DNA from: Bacteroidales bacterium
GTDB taxonomy: Bacteria; Bacteroidota; Bacteroidia; Bacteroidales; Muribaculaceae
Direction of reading: 5' to 3'
DNA: 64,000 nucleotides
Assembly: GCA_003150235.1 (NCBI GenBank)
Contig: QAMW01000017.1
Span: 77,818 to 141,817 of the forward strand
This document shows, one piece after another, positions 26,028 through 34,903 of the stretch. Both the position numbers and the translations under genes were made by a program. Positions within the stretch are counted from its first letter, which is position 1. Each line of letters starts with the position of its first letter. The notes below the pieces were generated by a model, which saw only the letters and a program-made list of their open reading frames with translations, ran no database searches and was not told the origin of the DNA.

Positions 26028-26230
26028 GGGATAATCTTCACTTAGCCGGGTCGGTTGAGCGAAGCGAAACCCCCGGAAATAGATGCAAAGTCAGATGTTT
26101 CCGTAGGAATCATCTTGGTGCACGGTTGATGATTCCCTGTCGGGAAACGATAAGGGGGAGATCCCGCAGTCCGGGGGTATCGCTGCGCTCAACGCCCCGG
26201 CTAAGTTCGGATTTTTCCCTGCGGGAAAAG
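26028..26230. repeat. Family C palindromic element, copy 4
   Basis: Arms tagccgggtcggttgagcg and cgctcaacgccccggcta flank tgtttccgtaggaatcatc and gatgattccctgtcgggaaa; the right end is the ttccctgcgggaaa hairpin. Confidence 0.8.
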
Positions 26231-26334
26231 AGTTGTCAGAGGACAGTTGTCAGTTTTCAGTTTTTAGATTTCAGATGTCAGCGCGTAGCGGTAGGGGCGC
26301 CTGGAAGGGCACATGCATGGCAAGGGAGGTTATG

Positions 26335-26543
26335 TTGCCCGCAGGGCATCATCTGAATTTAGCCGGGGCGTTGAGCGAAGCGAAACCCCCGGAAATAGAT
26401 GCAAAGTCAGATGTTTCCGTAGGAATCATCTTGGCGCACGGATGATGATTCCCTGTCGGGAAACGATATGGGGAGAGCCCGCAGTCCGGGGGTATCGCTG
26501 CGCTCAACCGCCCGGCTAAATTTGGATTTTCCCTGCGGGAAAA
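26335..26543. repeat. Family C palindromic element, copy 5
   Basis: Same organisation as copy 4 and nearly identical to it over its central 150 bp, suggesting recent duplication or gene conversion. The left end is ttgcccgcagggcatcatc. Confidence 0.8.
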
Positions 26544-26561
26544 GAGTCGACAGTTGTCAGA

Positions 26562-26820
26562 GCGTAGCTGTAGGGGCGCCTGGGAGGGCGCCCGCGATGC
26601 GAGGGTTGGTGCGGTCGAGCTTCCACTCGCCCCTACAACGGCGTGTGTAGAAATGTGCAAGGAGGTAAAGCGCGTAGCCGTAGGGGCGCCTGGGAGGGCG
26701 CCCGCGTTGCAAGGATGGGTGCGGGCGAGCTTCCACTCGCCCCTACAACGGCGTGTGTGGAAATGTGCAAGGAGGTGGAGCGCGTAGCTGTAGGGGCGCC
26801 TGGGAGGGCGAGTGTGGTTG
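26562..26820. repeat. 110-bp tandem repeat of family B units
   Basis: Copies start at 26562, 26672 and 26782 (period exactly 110 bp; the third is cut short by a family C fragment). Each begins gcgtagc(t/c)gtaggggcgcc, then tgggagggcgcccgc, then the inverted end gagcttccactcgcccctac and a gtgtgtagaaatgtgcaagg linker. Confidence 0.85.
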
Positions 26821-26935
26821 TTGCCCGAAGGGCATCATCCATAAATAGCCGGTGGTTGAGCGTAGCGATACCACCGGAATGATGGCGGCACATTTGAATG
26901 TTTCCCGACAGGGAATCATCTACCTCGCTACGGGA
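26821..26935. repeat. Family C element, left part only (copy 6)
   Basis: It starts ttgcccgaagggcatcatcc and contains tagccggtggttgagcgtag and gtttcccgacagggaatcatc, but lacks the right-hand arms. It is truncated where family F begins. Confidence 0.65.
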
Positions 26936-26944
26936 TGTTGCTAA

Positions 26945-27040
26945 GCTATGATTTTGCCCTCAATGTAGGGATATCACTTTGCGATGTAGGTTGGTAATCA
27001 GAGCATTAAGTAAACGTGCCAAAGGCACGTCCCTACATCT
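26945..27040. repeat. Family F repeat, copy 1
   Basis: It begins ctatgattttgccctca and ends gtaaacgtgccaaaggcac plus gtccctac. A second copy with the same start and end lies at 44148-44236. It contains a tgccaaaggca hairpin. Confidence 0.6.
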
Positions 27041-27201
27041 TTGCGGTTTTGCAACATCCCCGGCTACGCGATATTTTCACTGTATGAAGGGGCTGCACCA
27101 TGGTGCAGCGTTGCTGCCGGGTAAACTACAAAGGATTCTTGTCTCTTGGGTTCTGTGTCCATTTGTATCTCTGACTGCCGAAATCTGAAATCGGTTGACT
27201 A

Positions 27202-27233
27202 CTTGACAAAACGAGAAAATATACATATATTTG
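27202..27233 (+). promoter_or_regulatory. Promoter of LRR protein gene
   Basis: TATATTTG (27226-27233) with cTTGA 19-20 bp upstream (from 27202) fits the Bacteroidetes -33/-7 pattern. The ATG of the LRR gene is 45 bp downstream. Confidence 0.6.
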
Positions 27234-27277
27234 TGAAATAAACCTTTTTACTTGTTAAAAACTAACTTGCAATAGAA

Positions 27278-30091
27278 ATGAAAAAATTTTTACTCACAAT
27301 TTTAGGAGTGTTAATGGCACTCCCGTCAATCGCTTACGATTTTAAGGTTGACGGTCTTTATTATCGCTATCTCTCCGACACTGAGGTGGAGGTCACCTAC
27401 ATGCAATTACACTGGAGTGGAAGCCAGGCGGACAGGGATGTGGTCGTGCCTGCAAAGGTGAGCTATGAAGGTAAGGAGTATGATGTCACTGCAATAGGCG
27501 ATGAAGCTTTCTCGGGTGAAAGAAAGATGAAGAGCATCGTATTGCCGGAAAGTATCACCAAAATCGGCAAACTTGCTTTCCATATTTGCGAAGACCTGCG
27601 CTCCATCGTGATTCCAGAAGGGGTCACGTCATTGGGAGAAAAATGTTTCGACTGCTGCTACGGACTGCGTAGTATAACTCTGCCTTCCACGCTTGAAACA
27701 ATAGAAGCCGAGTGTTTCGATGGTTGTGTTTCACTGAAAGACATTGTTATCCCGGAAAAAATTAAGACAATCAACAGTGAGACCTTTTTTGACTGCGCCG
27801 CACTGGAAACCATAATTTTGCCTGAAAGCGTCACCGAAATAGGTCGTGAGGCATTTGCAAACTGCGATAAGCTTGCCACAGTGTCTATGCCCGGTGTCAC
27901 TTCAATCGGCGAAGAAGCTTTTTTCTACTGCCTGGATTTAGGTTCAGTCTATATGCCAAAGGTGGTCACACTCGGCGACCGCGCTTTCGGCTGTTGTGAA
28001 AGCCTGACCTCCATAGTGCTTCCTCCCTCGATAGAAGAAGTGGGGCTGCAGGCATTTCAATTTTGCCACAATCTGATTAAGTCGGCATTTCCAAGCACTC
28101 TTAAAGTAAGCCCGTTTAGATTCGGTGTTACCGTGAGATACAATCCGAGAGGTGTCATTCTTGAGGATGGCTGGATTTATGGACCGGACAAAGAGTCGAT
28201 ATTGTTTGCGCCATACACCCTTGCCGGGGAATATGTGGTTCCGGATAATGTGAAGACCATCGGTGACGAGGCATTTAGCCGCTGCCGGTTTAGCAGCGTT
28301 ACCATGACGAATGTAACATCAGTCGGCGACGCGGCTTTCCGGAATTGCCCCAATCTGCACACAGTAATGCTTTACCCTTCGGTTTCGGGAATTACGGAGG
28401 GTGCTTTTGAAGATTGCAGTATAAGGAAAGGTGCATATCCTACGACTATGAAAAATCCATTCAGGGAGCCGACGTACTATGATTGTATGGGATATGTAGG
28501 ATATGATCCGGAAACCTCGATTATAGAAGATGGTTGGATTTTCGGTCAGAACAAAGAGTCGATATTGTTAATGCCCTATAACTTTACGGGTGATTATACT
28601 GTTCCCGCTTCAGTGAAAACCATCGGTGAAAATGCTTTTGCTTTTTGCGACGGATTGACTTCGATTGACCTTACGTCGGTCACAAAGATTGGGGAGAATG
28701 CTTTTTTTGACTGCGACGGATTGACTTCCGTCACTATCCCTCCCACGGTTACGGCAATCAGAAATAATGCATTTTGTGACGCTAAAAATATAGAACGTGT
28801 CGACATCTCCGATTTGTCGGCTTGGTGCCGGATTAATTTTTCAAGTTTTGACACCAACCCGCTTTCTTATGGCGCCTTCTTATACCTCAATGGCGAAAAA
28901 ATAGAATCACGATTAGTGTTGCCTTCTGACATAAAAAGTGTTGGATTCAACGCCTTCAAGGGTTACAAGCATATCGATACGGTGGTGGTCCCCGGAAATA
29001 TCATGAGATTAGGTGAATTTTCGTTGGATTGCCCGAATCTGAAAAATGTAATATTTACTTACAGCGATTCGCCGGTGGAGATTCCGAATTTTACATTCAC
29101 AGAGTCGCTGACCAAGATTTATTATAACCGTCCGGTTGGCGATGAATTCGACATTCCTTATGACAATCTTGGCACTCTCATTATCGGTAATGATGTCACG
29201 GAAATTCCTGCCGGGGTATTTAAGAATGCACCCCTGTTGACCGAACTGCGACTCGGCACCAATGTCAAGAAGATAGGCGACAACGCTTTCAGTAACTGCA
29301 CCTCGCTTTCCCGCGTGATTATTCCGCCTTCGGTCGAGACAGTCGGAGCATCGGCATTTGCCGGATGCTCCGGCATCAAGTCGGTCATAATGGGCGCACA
29401 TATACAGAGCATCGGTGAAATGGCTTTTGACACATGTCCGTTAACAGACGTGTATATCACCGCGCCGACAGCTCCTGCGGCTTTCGACAATACGTTTGGC
29501 GATTATACCGGTACTTTGCATGTGCAGAGCAGTGAGGCGCTTTCTTTGTATTCAGGAAGCAAGACCTGCTGGAATAAATTCGGCAATTTCAAGGTGATGG
29601 AAGTGCCTGACGACATCGAGTTTGATGTCAAGACAGTCGAAGGGGAGCACGGGACCGCCTATCAGATTAATGCCACATTCTCGGGCGTTACAGTTACTTT
29701 GCCTTGGCTCTTCTTCCGCAGCTCAAATCCTGAGGTGGCAACGGTTGATGAAAATGGTCTTATAACGCTTACGGCAAATAAGAATGAAGGTGCAGAAATT
29801 AAAGTGTCTGCCGATGATACCACTACTGAGGGCAAAACCAGCACCATCACAATCCTGTCGCTGTATGCCAACGGCCCTGTCGCCAAATTTGAGATAAACG
29901 ATATGGGTGATGTGTCAGGCATAACCGACATCTTATCTGACAACAATACTGCAGGAGAAATAGACTATCAGATGCCATACGAGGTCTACAGTCTTAACGG
30001 TATGCAGGTTGCAACCTCCGTTGAAAATCTCTCCGGCGGATTCTACATTGTCCGTCAAGGCAAGATAGTAAAGAAGATTCTGGTTAAATAA
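27278..30091 (+). CDS. BspA-like leucine-rich-repeat surface protein
   Basis: 937 residues. A signal peptide (about 1-19) is followed by many LRR_5/BspA repeats of the form GxxAFxxCxxLxSIxLPxSVTxIGxxAF. Two internal blocks repeat each other: EDGWIYGPDKESILFAPY (about 288) and EDGWIFGQNKESILLMPY (about 420), each followed by a new LRR run. Near 775-870 there is a BIG2-like Ig domain (LFFRSSNPEVATVDENGLIT), and the last about 40 residues (YEVYSLNGMQVATS..KKILVK) are a Por/T9SS-type sorting tail. BspA-like proteins act in adhesion or protein binding at the surface; the ligand is unknown. It is monocistronic behind its own promoter. Confidence 0.9.
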   Translation: MKKFLLTILGVLMALPSIAYDFKVDGLYYRYLSDTEVEVTYMQLHWSGSQADRDVVVPAKVSYEGKEYDVTAIGDEAFSGERKMKSIVLPESITKIGKLAFHICEDLRSIVIPEGVTSLGEKCFDCCYGLRSITLPSTLETIEAECFDGCVSLKDIVIPEKIKTINSETFFDCAALETIILPESVTEIGREAFANCDKLATVSMPGVTSIGEEAFFYCLDLGSVYMPKVVTLGDRAFGCCESLTSIVLPPSIEEVGLQAFQFCHNLIKSAFPSTLKVSPFRFGVTVRYNPRGVILEDGWIYGPDKESILFAPYTLAGEYVVPDNVKTIGDEAFSRCRFSSVTMTNVTSVGDAAFRNCPNLHTVMLYPSVSGITEGAFEDCSIRKGAYPTTMKNPFREPTYYDCMGYVGYDPETSIIEDGWIFGQNKESILLMPYNFTGDYTVPASVKTIGENAFAFCDGLTSIDLTSVTKIGENAFFDCDGLTSVTIPPTVTAIRNNAFCDAKNIERVDISDLSAWCRINFSSFDTNPLSYGAFLYLNGEKIESRLVLPSDIKSVGFNAFKGYKHIDTVVVPGNIMRLGEFSLDCPNLKNVIFTYSDSPVEIPNFTFTESLTKIYYNRPVGDEFDIPYDNLGTLIIGNDVTEIPAGVFKNAPLLTELRLGTNVKKIGDNAFSNCTSLSRVIIPPSVETVGASAFAGCSGIKSVIMGAHIQSIGEMAFDTCPLTDVYITAPTAPAAFDNTFGDYTGTLHVQSSEALSLYSGSKTCWNKFGNFKVMEVPDDIEFDVKTVEGEHGTAYQINATFSGVTVTLPWLFFRSSNPEVATVDENGLITLTANKNEGAEIKVSADDTTTEGKTSTITILSLYANGPVAKFEINDMGDVSGITDILSDNNTAGEIDYQMPYEVYSLNGMQVATSVENLSGGFYIVRQGKIVKKILVK

Positions 30092-30340
30092 ACAGTGCGG
30101 CAGTAGTGACGAGTGGAAGCTCGCCCGCCATGCAACCTAAAGATTTTATCCCTCCGAGAGACGCAATCTGTTTCCCGGAGGGATAATCTTTTTATATCCG
30201 TGGGCACTTCGCTCAACTGCCCGGAAATTTGGATTTTTTCCTTGCGGAAAAGAGTGGTCAGTTTTCAGTTGTCGTCATTTGCCGCGCGTAGCTGTAGGGG
30301 CGCCTGGGAGGGCACCCGCGATGCGAGGATGTGCGCCAGC
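30092..30340. repeat. Degraded family C and B repeats
   Basis: Between the LRR gene and the terminator lie a decayed family C segment (atccctccgagagacgc to gcccggaaatttggatt, about 30147-30240), a family A run and a family B unit (gcgtagctgtaggggcgcc at about 30286). No gene is seen. Confidence 0.6.
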
Positions 30341-30354
30341 CATGTAAGGAAAAT

Positions 30355-30390
30355 AAAAGAGGGTGCATCCGAAGCGATGCACCCTCTTTT
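30355..30390. terminator. Bidirectional terminator
   Basis: Perfect 15-bp stem aaaagagggtgcatc / gatgcaccctctttt with a 6-base loop, flanked by T runs on both strands. It lies 19 bp after the symporter stop and ends the xylose operon from the right. Confidence 0.85.
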
Positions 30391-30409
30391 TATTGGATGA
30401 GTGATGATG

Positions 30410-31900
30410 TTACTTCTTGTTGCGGTTGCGCCAGAGGGCGGTCATATCCTCCAGGGTCTTGCCCTTGGTCTCAGGCACGAGCTTGTAGACGAATATTGCC
30501 GCGATGACGCAGATTACGCCGTAGAGCGCGTAGGCAAACATGTGACCGAAACGGTCGCCCATGCCACCCAACTCCATGTTATACATCGGCACGAATGTGC
30601 TCGATACGATGAAGTTGAATATCCACTGGAATGCCACTGCGATAGCTACTGCGGCACCACGGATGGTGTTGGGGAAGATTTCGGAGATGAGCACCCAGCA
30701 TATCGGACCCCATGAGAACATGAACGATGCCGAGTAAACCATGATGCTGACTACCGGGATAATCGGAGCTACGCCGTCAACGAGATTGGATATTGCCACA
30801 CCGAACGCTCCGACAGCCATGCCTATCGAACCCCAGATGAGGAGCGGCTTGCGGCCGATCTTCTCTACGGTGAAGATAGCGACAAGAGTGAAGCTGATGT
30901 TGACAATGCCCATGATGATGGTCTGTACCATCGGGTTGCCCATGTTCATCGACTCGAATATGCGCGGAGCATAGTAGAGCACGGCGTTGATACCGACAGC
31001 CTGCTGGAACACAGAAAGCATGATACCGACGAATATAACCATGACGCCGAACGAGAAGAGACGTTCGCTCTTGACATCGACGGTCGACTTGATTTCGTTG
31101 AGGATTTCACGCGCTTTCTTTATACCGTTGATACGCGCAAGCACACTGAGAGCAGTCTCGTCTTTGCCGACAAGGGCAAGATAACGGGGCGATTCGGGCA
31201 CAAGGCATACAAGGAGCGTGAACGCGCCGGCGACGAATGCCTCGCTGCCAAACATGTAGCGCCAGCCTGTCATGATGGTCCATGCGTCGGAGCCTGAAAC
31301 CACGATGTAGATGTTTTCAGCCGTCTTCTCGATGATAGGATTGGTGTGGTCGCCGAGGATGAGGAAGTTGACGAAATATACCACAAGCTGACCGAAGATG
31401 ATGGCAAACTGGTTCCATGACACGAGGGTGCCTCGGATATCAGACGGTGCAACCTCGGCGATATACATCGGGCATATTGCAGAGGCGAGACCCACGCCTA
31501 TACCACCGAGCACACGGTAGAAGTTAAACATATAGAGAAGGCTCATCGTGGGTTTCCCCTTCTCGAAAAACAGAAATTCGGGATAGTAGGAGCCGAGCGC
31601 CGACAGGAAGAAGAAGATACCGGCGAGGATAAGCGACTTCTTACGGCCTAATTTCGTAGCGCAGATGCCCGAGAGCGCACTACCTATGATACAGCCGAGC
31701 AACGCGCTCGACGAGGTGATGCCATGAATGACATCGGTATAGACAAAGTCTTTTGCTCCTAAGAAAAATGCCTGAAGCCCTTTCTCGGCGCCTGATATCA
31801 CAGCTGTGTCGTATCCGAACAGCAGACCGCCGAGCACGGCGACAAGCACAATCGAAAAGAGATAGGCTTTGCTTCCTTTTTCAGGATATTCCATATTCAT
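30410..31900 (-). CDS. xylE: MFS sugar:H+ symporter, probably xylose
   Basis: 496 residues, a 12-TM sugar porter of the major facilitator family. Seen: LFGYDTAVISGAEKGLQAFF in TM1, the GRKKSL loop 2-3 motif, RVLGGIGVGLASAICPMYIAEVAP, the PESPRYL motif before the central loop, GRKPLLIWGS in the second half, and the PETKGKTLEDM C-terminal signature. It imports a pentose or hexose with protons across the inner membrane. Being the last gene of the xyl operon it most likely carries xylose (inference from context). It follows xylA after a 104-bp gap holding a strong hairpin. Confidence 0.88.
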   Translation of the reverse strand: MNMEYPEKGSKAYLFSIVLVAVLGGLLFGYDTAVISGAEKGLQAFFLGAKDFVYTDVIHGITSSSALLGCIIGSALSGICATKLGRKKSLILAGIFFFLSALGSYYPEFLFFEKGKPTMSLLYMFNFYRVLGGIGVGLASAICPMYIAEVAPSDIRGTLVSWNQFAIIFGQLVVYFVNFLILGDHTNPIIEKTAENIYIVVSGSDAWTIMTGWRYMFGSEAFVAGAFTLLVCLVPESPRYLALVGKDETALSVLARINGIKKAREILNEIKSTVDVKSERLFSFGVMVIFVGIMLSVFQQAVGINAVLYYAPRIFESMNMGNPMVQTIIMGIVNISFTLVAIFTVEKIGRKPLLIWGSIGMAVGAFGVAISNLVDGVAPIIPVVSIMVYSASFMFSWGPICWVLISEIFPNTIRGAAVAIAVAFQWIFNFIVSSTFVPMYNMELGGMGDRFGHMFAYALYGVICVIAAIFVYKLVPETKGKTLEDMTALWRNRNKK

Positions 31901-31927
31901 GATATTTTTGGGTAATGTGATAATACG

Positions 31928-31967
31928 ACACTATGACAAAGCCCTCTGCGGGGCTTCGTCATAGTGT
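31928..31967 (-). promoter_or_regulatory. Intercistronic hairpin between xylA and symporter
   Basis: Arms acactatgacaaagccc and gggcttcgtcatagtgt form a 17-bp stem with one mismatch (GU in RNA). No T run follows in the operon direction, so it is more likely an mRNA-processing or stability element, or a partial terminator lowering transporter expression, than a full terminator. Confidence 0.6.
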
Positions 31968-32004
31968 GAAAAATCGGTTAACTAAGTAGCCACAAGGCTA
32001 TGGT

Positions 32005-33324
32005 TTAGCAGCTGTAAAGTGCTACGATTGCCTCGTAAAGTTCCTGCTTGCCGCTGGTCTGCTTGGGCTCGCCGTTGGCTTTGCCATACTCATATACTTG
32101 CTCGAGGGTGAGGGCGCCGTTCTCGAATTCCTTGCCCTTGCCGCCGTCAAATGATGCGTAGCGGTCAGCGAGCATCTTCTTGTAGGGTGACTCCTCAAGG
32201 ATAGCGGCTGCGTTTTCAAGGGCGCGAGCCATAGCATCCATACCTGAGATGTGGGCGATGAAGATATCCTCAAGGTCAGTTGAGTTACGACGGGTCTTGG
32301 CGTCGAAGTTGGTACCGCCGTTGCCGAGACCGCCGTTGCGGATAATCTGCATCATAGCCTGGGTGAGCTCGTAGTTGTCAACGGGGAACTGGTCGGTATC
32401 CCAGCCGTTCTGATAGTCACCGCGGTTGGCGTCGATAGAGCCGAGCATGTGGTTGTCTACTGCCACTGCGAGTTCGTGCTCGAATGTGTGACCTGCAAGA
32501 GTTGCGTGGTTCACCTCGATGTTTACCTTGAAGTCCTTGTCGAGGTCGTGAGCCTTGAGGAAGCCGATTACAGTCTCGGTGTCAACATCGTATTGGTGCT
32601 TTGAGGGTTCCATAGGCTTCGGCTCGATGAGGAATGTGCCGGTGAAGCCTTTTGAACGAGCATAGTCGCGGGCAAGACGGAGCATGGTTGCGAGATGCTC
32701 TTTCTCACGCTTCTGGTCGGTGTTGAGAAGTGACATGTAACCTTCACGGCCGCCCCAGAATACATAGTTGGTACCGCCGAGAGCGATTGTTGCGTCGATA
32801 GCGTTCTTGATCTGAACGGCAGCGCGAGCCACTACGTCAAAGTCGGGGTTGGTTGCAGCACCGTTCATATAACGTGCGTGACCGAATACGTTGGCAGTTC
32901 CCCAGAGGTTCTTGATGCCTGTCTCAGCCATCTTCACCTTCAGGTAGTCTACGATTTCCTTGAGGTTGTGCTCATATTCCTCTACAGAGTTGCCTTCGCT
33001 CACGAGGTCGATATCATGGAAGCAGAAATATTCGATGCCCATCTTCTGCATGAACTCGAAGCCTGCGTCAGCCTTCTGCTTTGCGATAGTCACAGCGTCG
33101 GTACCTTCGTTCCAGGGGAATTTCTTGGTTGTTCCGCCAAACTGGTCGCCGCCCTCTGCGCAAAGTGTGTGCCACCATGCCATAGCGAATTTCAACCAGT
33201 CTTTCATCTTCTTTCCAAGAACTACCTTTTCAGGATCATAGTAGTGGAACGCCATAGGATTCTTGCTGTCCTTGCCTTCAAACTTGATTTTGCCGATACC
33301 GGGAAAATACTCTTTTGTTGCCAT
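32005..33324 (-). CDS. xylA: Xylose isomerase
   Basis: 439 residues, full length for the class II enzyme. It converts D-xylose to D-xylulose with two divalent metals. The catalytic His-Asp pair is in YFCFHDID (His103, Asp106); metal ligands lie in FLIEPKPMEPSKHQYD (Glu/Lys), the IEVNHATLAGHTFEHE helix and SIDANRGDYQNGWDTDQFP. Second gene of the three-enzyme xyl run, 63 bp after xylB. Confidence 0.97.
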   Translation of the reverse strand: MATKEYFPGIGKIKFEGKDSKNPMAFHYYDPEKVVLGKKMKDWLKFAMAWWHTLCAEGGDQFGGTTKKFPWNEGTDAVTIAKQKADAGFEFMQKMGIEYFCFHDIDLVSEGNSVEEYEHNLKEIVDYLKVKMAETGIKNLWGTANVFGHARYMNGAATNPDFDVVARAAVQIKNAIDATIALGGTNYVFWGGREGYMSLLNTDQKREKEHLATMLRLARDYARSKGFTGTFLIEPKPMEPSKHQYDVDTETVIGFLKAHDLDKDFKVNIEVNHATLAGHTFEHELAVAVDNHMLGSIDANRGDYQNGWDTDQFPVDNYELTQAMMQIIRNGGLGNGGTNFDAKTRRNSTDLEDIFIAHISGMDAMARALENAAAILEESPYKKMLADRYASFDGGKGKEFENGALTLEQVYEYGKANGEPKQTSGKQELYEAIVALYSC

Positions 33325-33387
33325 TGCTTATTTGTTTTTAAAGTTTGGTTAATATAGTTGTTTTAGTTGTTGCTTTATGGGATGGAA

Positions 33388-34875
33388 TCAGCGGAGATAC
33401 ATTTCGAGACGCTCTTTCCATAGATTATAGGCATCCACGTATGCCTGACGGTCGGCGGCTACCGGCTCGATTACCTCGATGCGGTCGAGGGTGGCAAACG
33501 CCTCGTTGTTGTCGGCATAGATGCCTGCTCCGATACCTGCGCCCTTTGCCGCGCCTACAGAGCCGTCGGTGTCATACAGTTCGATGGTCGCTCCGCTGAT
33601 GCCGGCAAGAGTCTCGCGGAAAAGCGGGCTGAGGAACATGTTGGCGTGACCGGCGTGGATTTTCTTGACATCCATGCCGAGACCTTCCATGATTTCGATG
33701 CCGTACTGGAACGAGAACACGATGCCTTCCTGGGCGGCGCGTACGAGATGATGCTTCCCGTGACGGATAAAGTTGACCCCGTGAATCGAGCTTCCTATCT
33801 CGCGGTTCTGAAGCACACGCTCCGCTCCGTTGCCGAAGGGAAGTATCGACACTCCCTCGCTGCCTATAGGAGCCTTGGCGGCAAGATCGTTCATCTCGGC
33901 GTAGCTAATGCCTTCGGGAGCGACGTTGCGCTTCATCCATGAGTTGAGGATGCCCGTTCCGCTGATACATGCCATGATGCCGAGGCGTGTCTGACCGGGA
34001 GTGTGGTTAACGTGGGCGAATGTATTGACGCGCGACTTGGTGTCATAGTTCACCTCTCCGTTTACACCGTAGACCACACCCGAGGTGCCTGCGGTAGAGG
34101 CAATTTCGCCGGGGTTGAATACATTGAGCGAAAGCGCGTTGTTGGGCTGGTCGCCTGCACGGTAAGTCACGGGGATGCCTTCGGCAAGACCGAGGTCGGC
34201 TGCCGCTGCGGCGGTCACGTAGCCTTGCACCGCAAATGTGGGCACGATTTCAGGTATGATGTCGCGGCTGAAACCGAGATACTCGAGAAGGAAGTCGGCT
34301 ACGTCGCCGGTCTTGAAGTCCCAGAGCATAGCCTCGGAAAGACCGGAAATGGTCGTGCATACACGGTCGGTAAGCCTCATGGCGATGTAGTCGCCGGGAA
34401 GAAGTATCTTGTCGATTTTTTCAAAGAGTTCCGGTTCATGCTCCTTTACCCATGCGAGTTTGGTGGCGGTGAAATTGCCGGGAGAGTTAAGGATGTGGCT
34501 CAGGCACTGTTCTTCGCCTATCTCCTTGAACGCTTTTTCTCCATACGGTACACCGCGCGAGTCACACCAGATGATTGCGGGACGAAGCACATTGCGGTCT
34601 TTGTCGATACATACGAGTCCGTGCATCTGGTAGGAGATGCCGATAGCCTTGATGTCTTTCGGATTGATGCCCGATTCTTTTAGAATCGCTTCGGTAGACT
34701 GCTTGAGATGACCCCACCACTGGTCGGGACGCTGCTCTGCCCAGCCCTGTTTGTGGGAGATTATCTCCGCTTCAACCTTCGGATAGAATGCGGTCGATAC
34801 ACACTTGCCGGTCTCTGCGTTGACGAGACTCGCTTTTACCGACGAACTGCCTATGTCGTAACCTAATAGATACAT
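33388..34875 (-). CDS. xylB: Xylulokinase
   Basis: 495 residues, FGGY carbohydrate kinase. It phosphorylates D-xylulose to xylulose 5-phosphate. The N-terminal ATP-binding motif is YDIGSSSVKASLVN (6-19); the substrate-binding segment is SYQMHGLVCID (81-91); the catalytic Asp is Asp242 in YRAGDQPNNAL; the C-terminal FGGY domain carries a GAAKGAGIGAG stretch. It lies 28 bp downstream of the regulator gene and 63 bp before xylA. Confidence 0.95.
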   Translation of the reverse strand: MYLLGYDIGSSSVKASLVNAETGKCVSTAFYPKVEAEIISHKQGWAEQRPDQWWGHLKQSTEAILKESGINPKDIKAIGISYQMHGLVCIDKDRNVLRPAIIWCDSRGVPYGEKAFKEIGEEQCLSHILNSPGNFTATKLAWVKEHEPELFEKIDKILLPGDYIAMRLTDRVCTTISGLSEAMLWDFKTGDVADFLLEYLGFSRDIIPEIVPTFAVQGYVTAAAAADLGLAEGIPVTYRAGDQPNNALSLNVFNPGEIASTAGTSGVVYGVNGEVNYDTKSRVNTFAHVNHTPGQTRLGIMACISGTGILNSWMKRNVAPEGISYAEMNDLAAKAPIGSEGVSILPFGNGAERVLQNREIGSSIHGVNFIRHGKHHLVRAAQEGIVFSFQYGIEIMEGLGMDVKKIHAGHANMFLSPLFRETLAGISGATIELYDTDGSVGAAKGAGIGAGIYADNNEAFATLDRIEVIEPVAADRQAYVDAYNLWKERLEMYLR

Positions 34876-34903
34876 TGCGTTAAATTACTTTATGGTTAAT
34901 TTA

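Larger units (their letters stand above)
25202..27200. repeat. 2-kb mosaic of intergenic repeats
   Basis: No credible gene lies between tamA and the LRR protein. The stretch is built from family A runs (25204-25245, 25905-25960, 26230-26280), family B units (near 25247, 25529, 26282, 26562, 26672, 26782), three full and one partial family C element, one family E element and one family F element, listed separately. Short open frames here are repeat translations that reappear elsewhere. Confidence 0.85.

Noticed and set aside
25901..26519. Plus-strand frames of 68-151 codons
   Set aside because: They are translations of family C/B repeat units and are not conserved as proteins.
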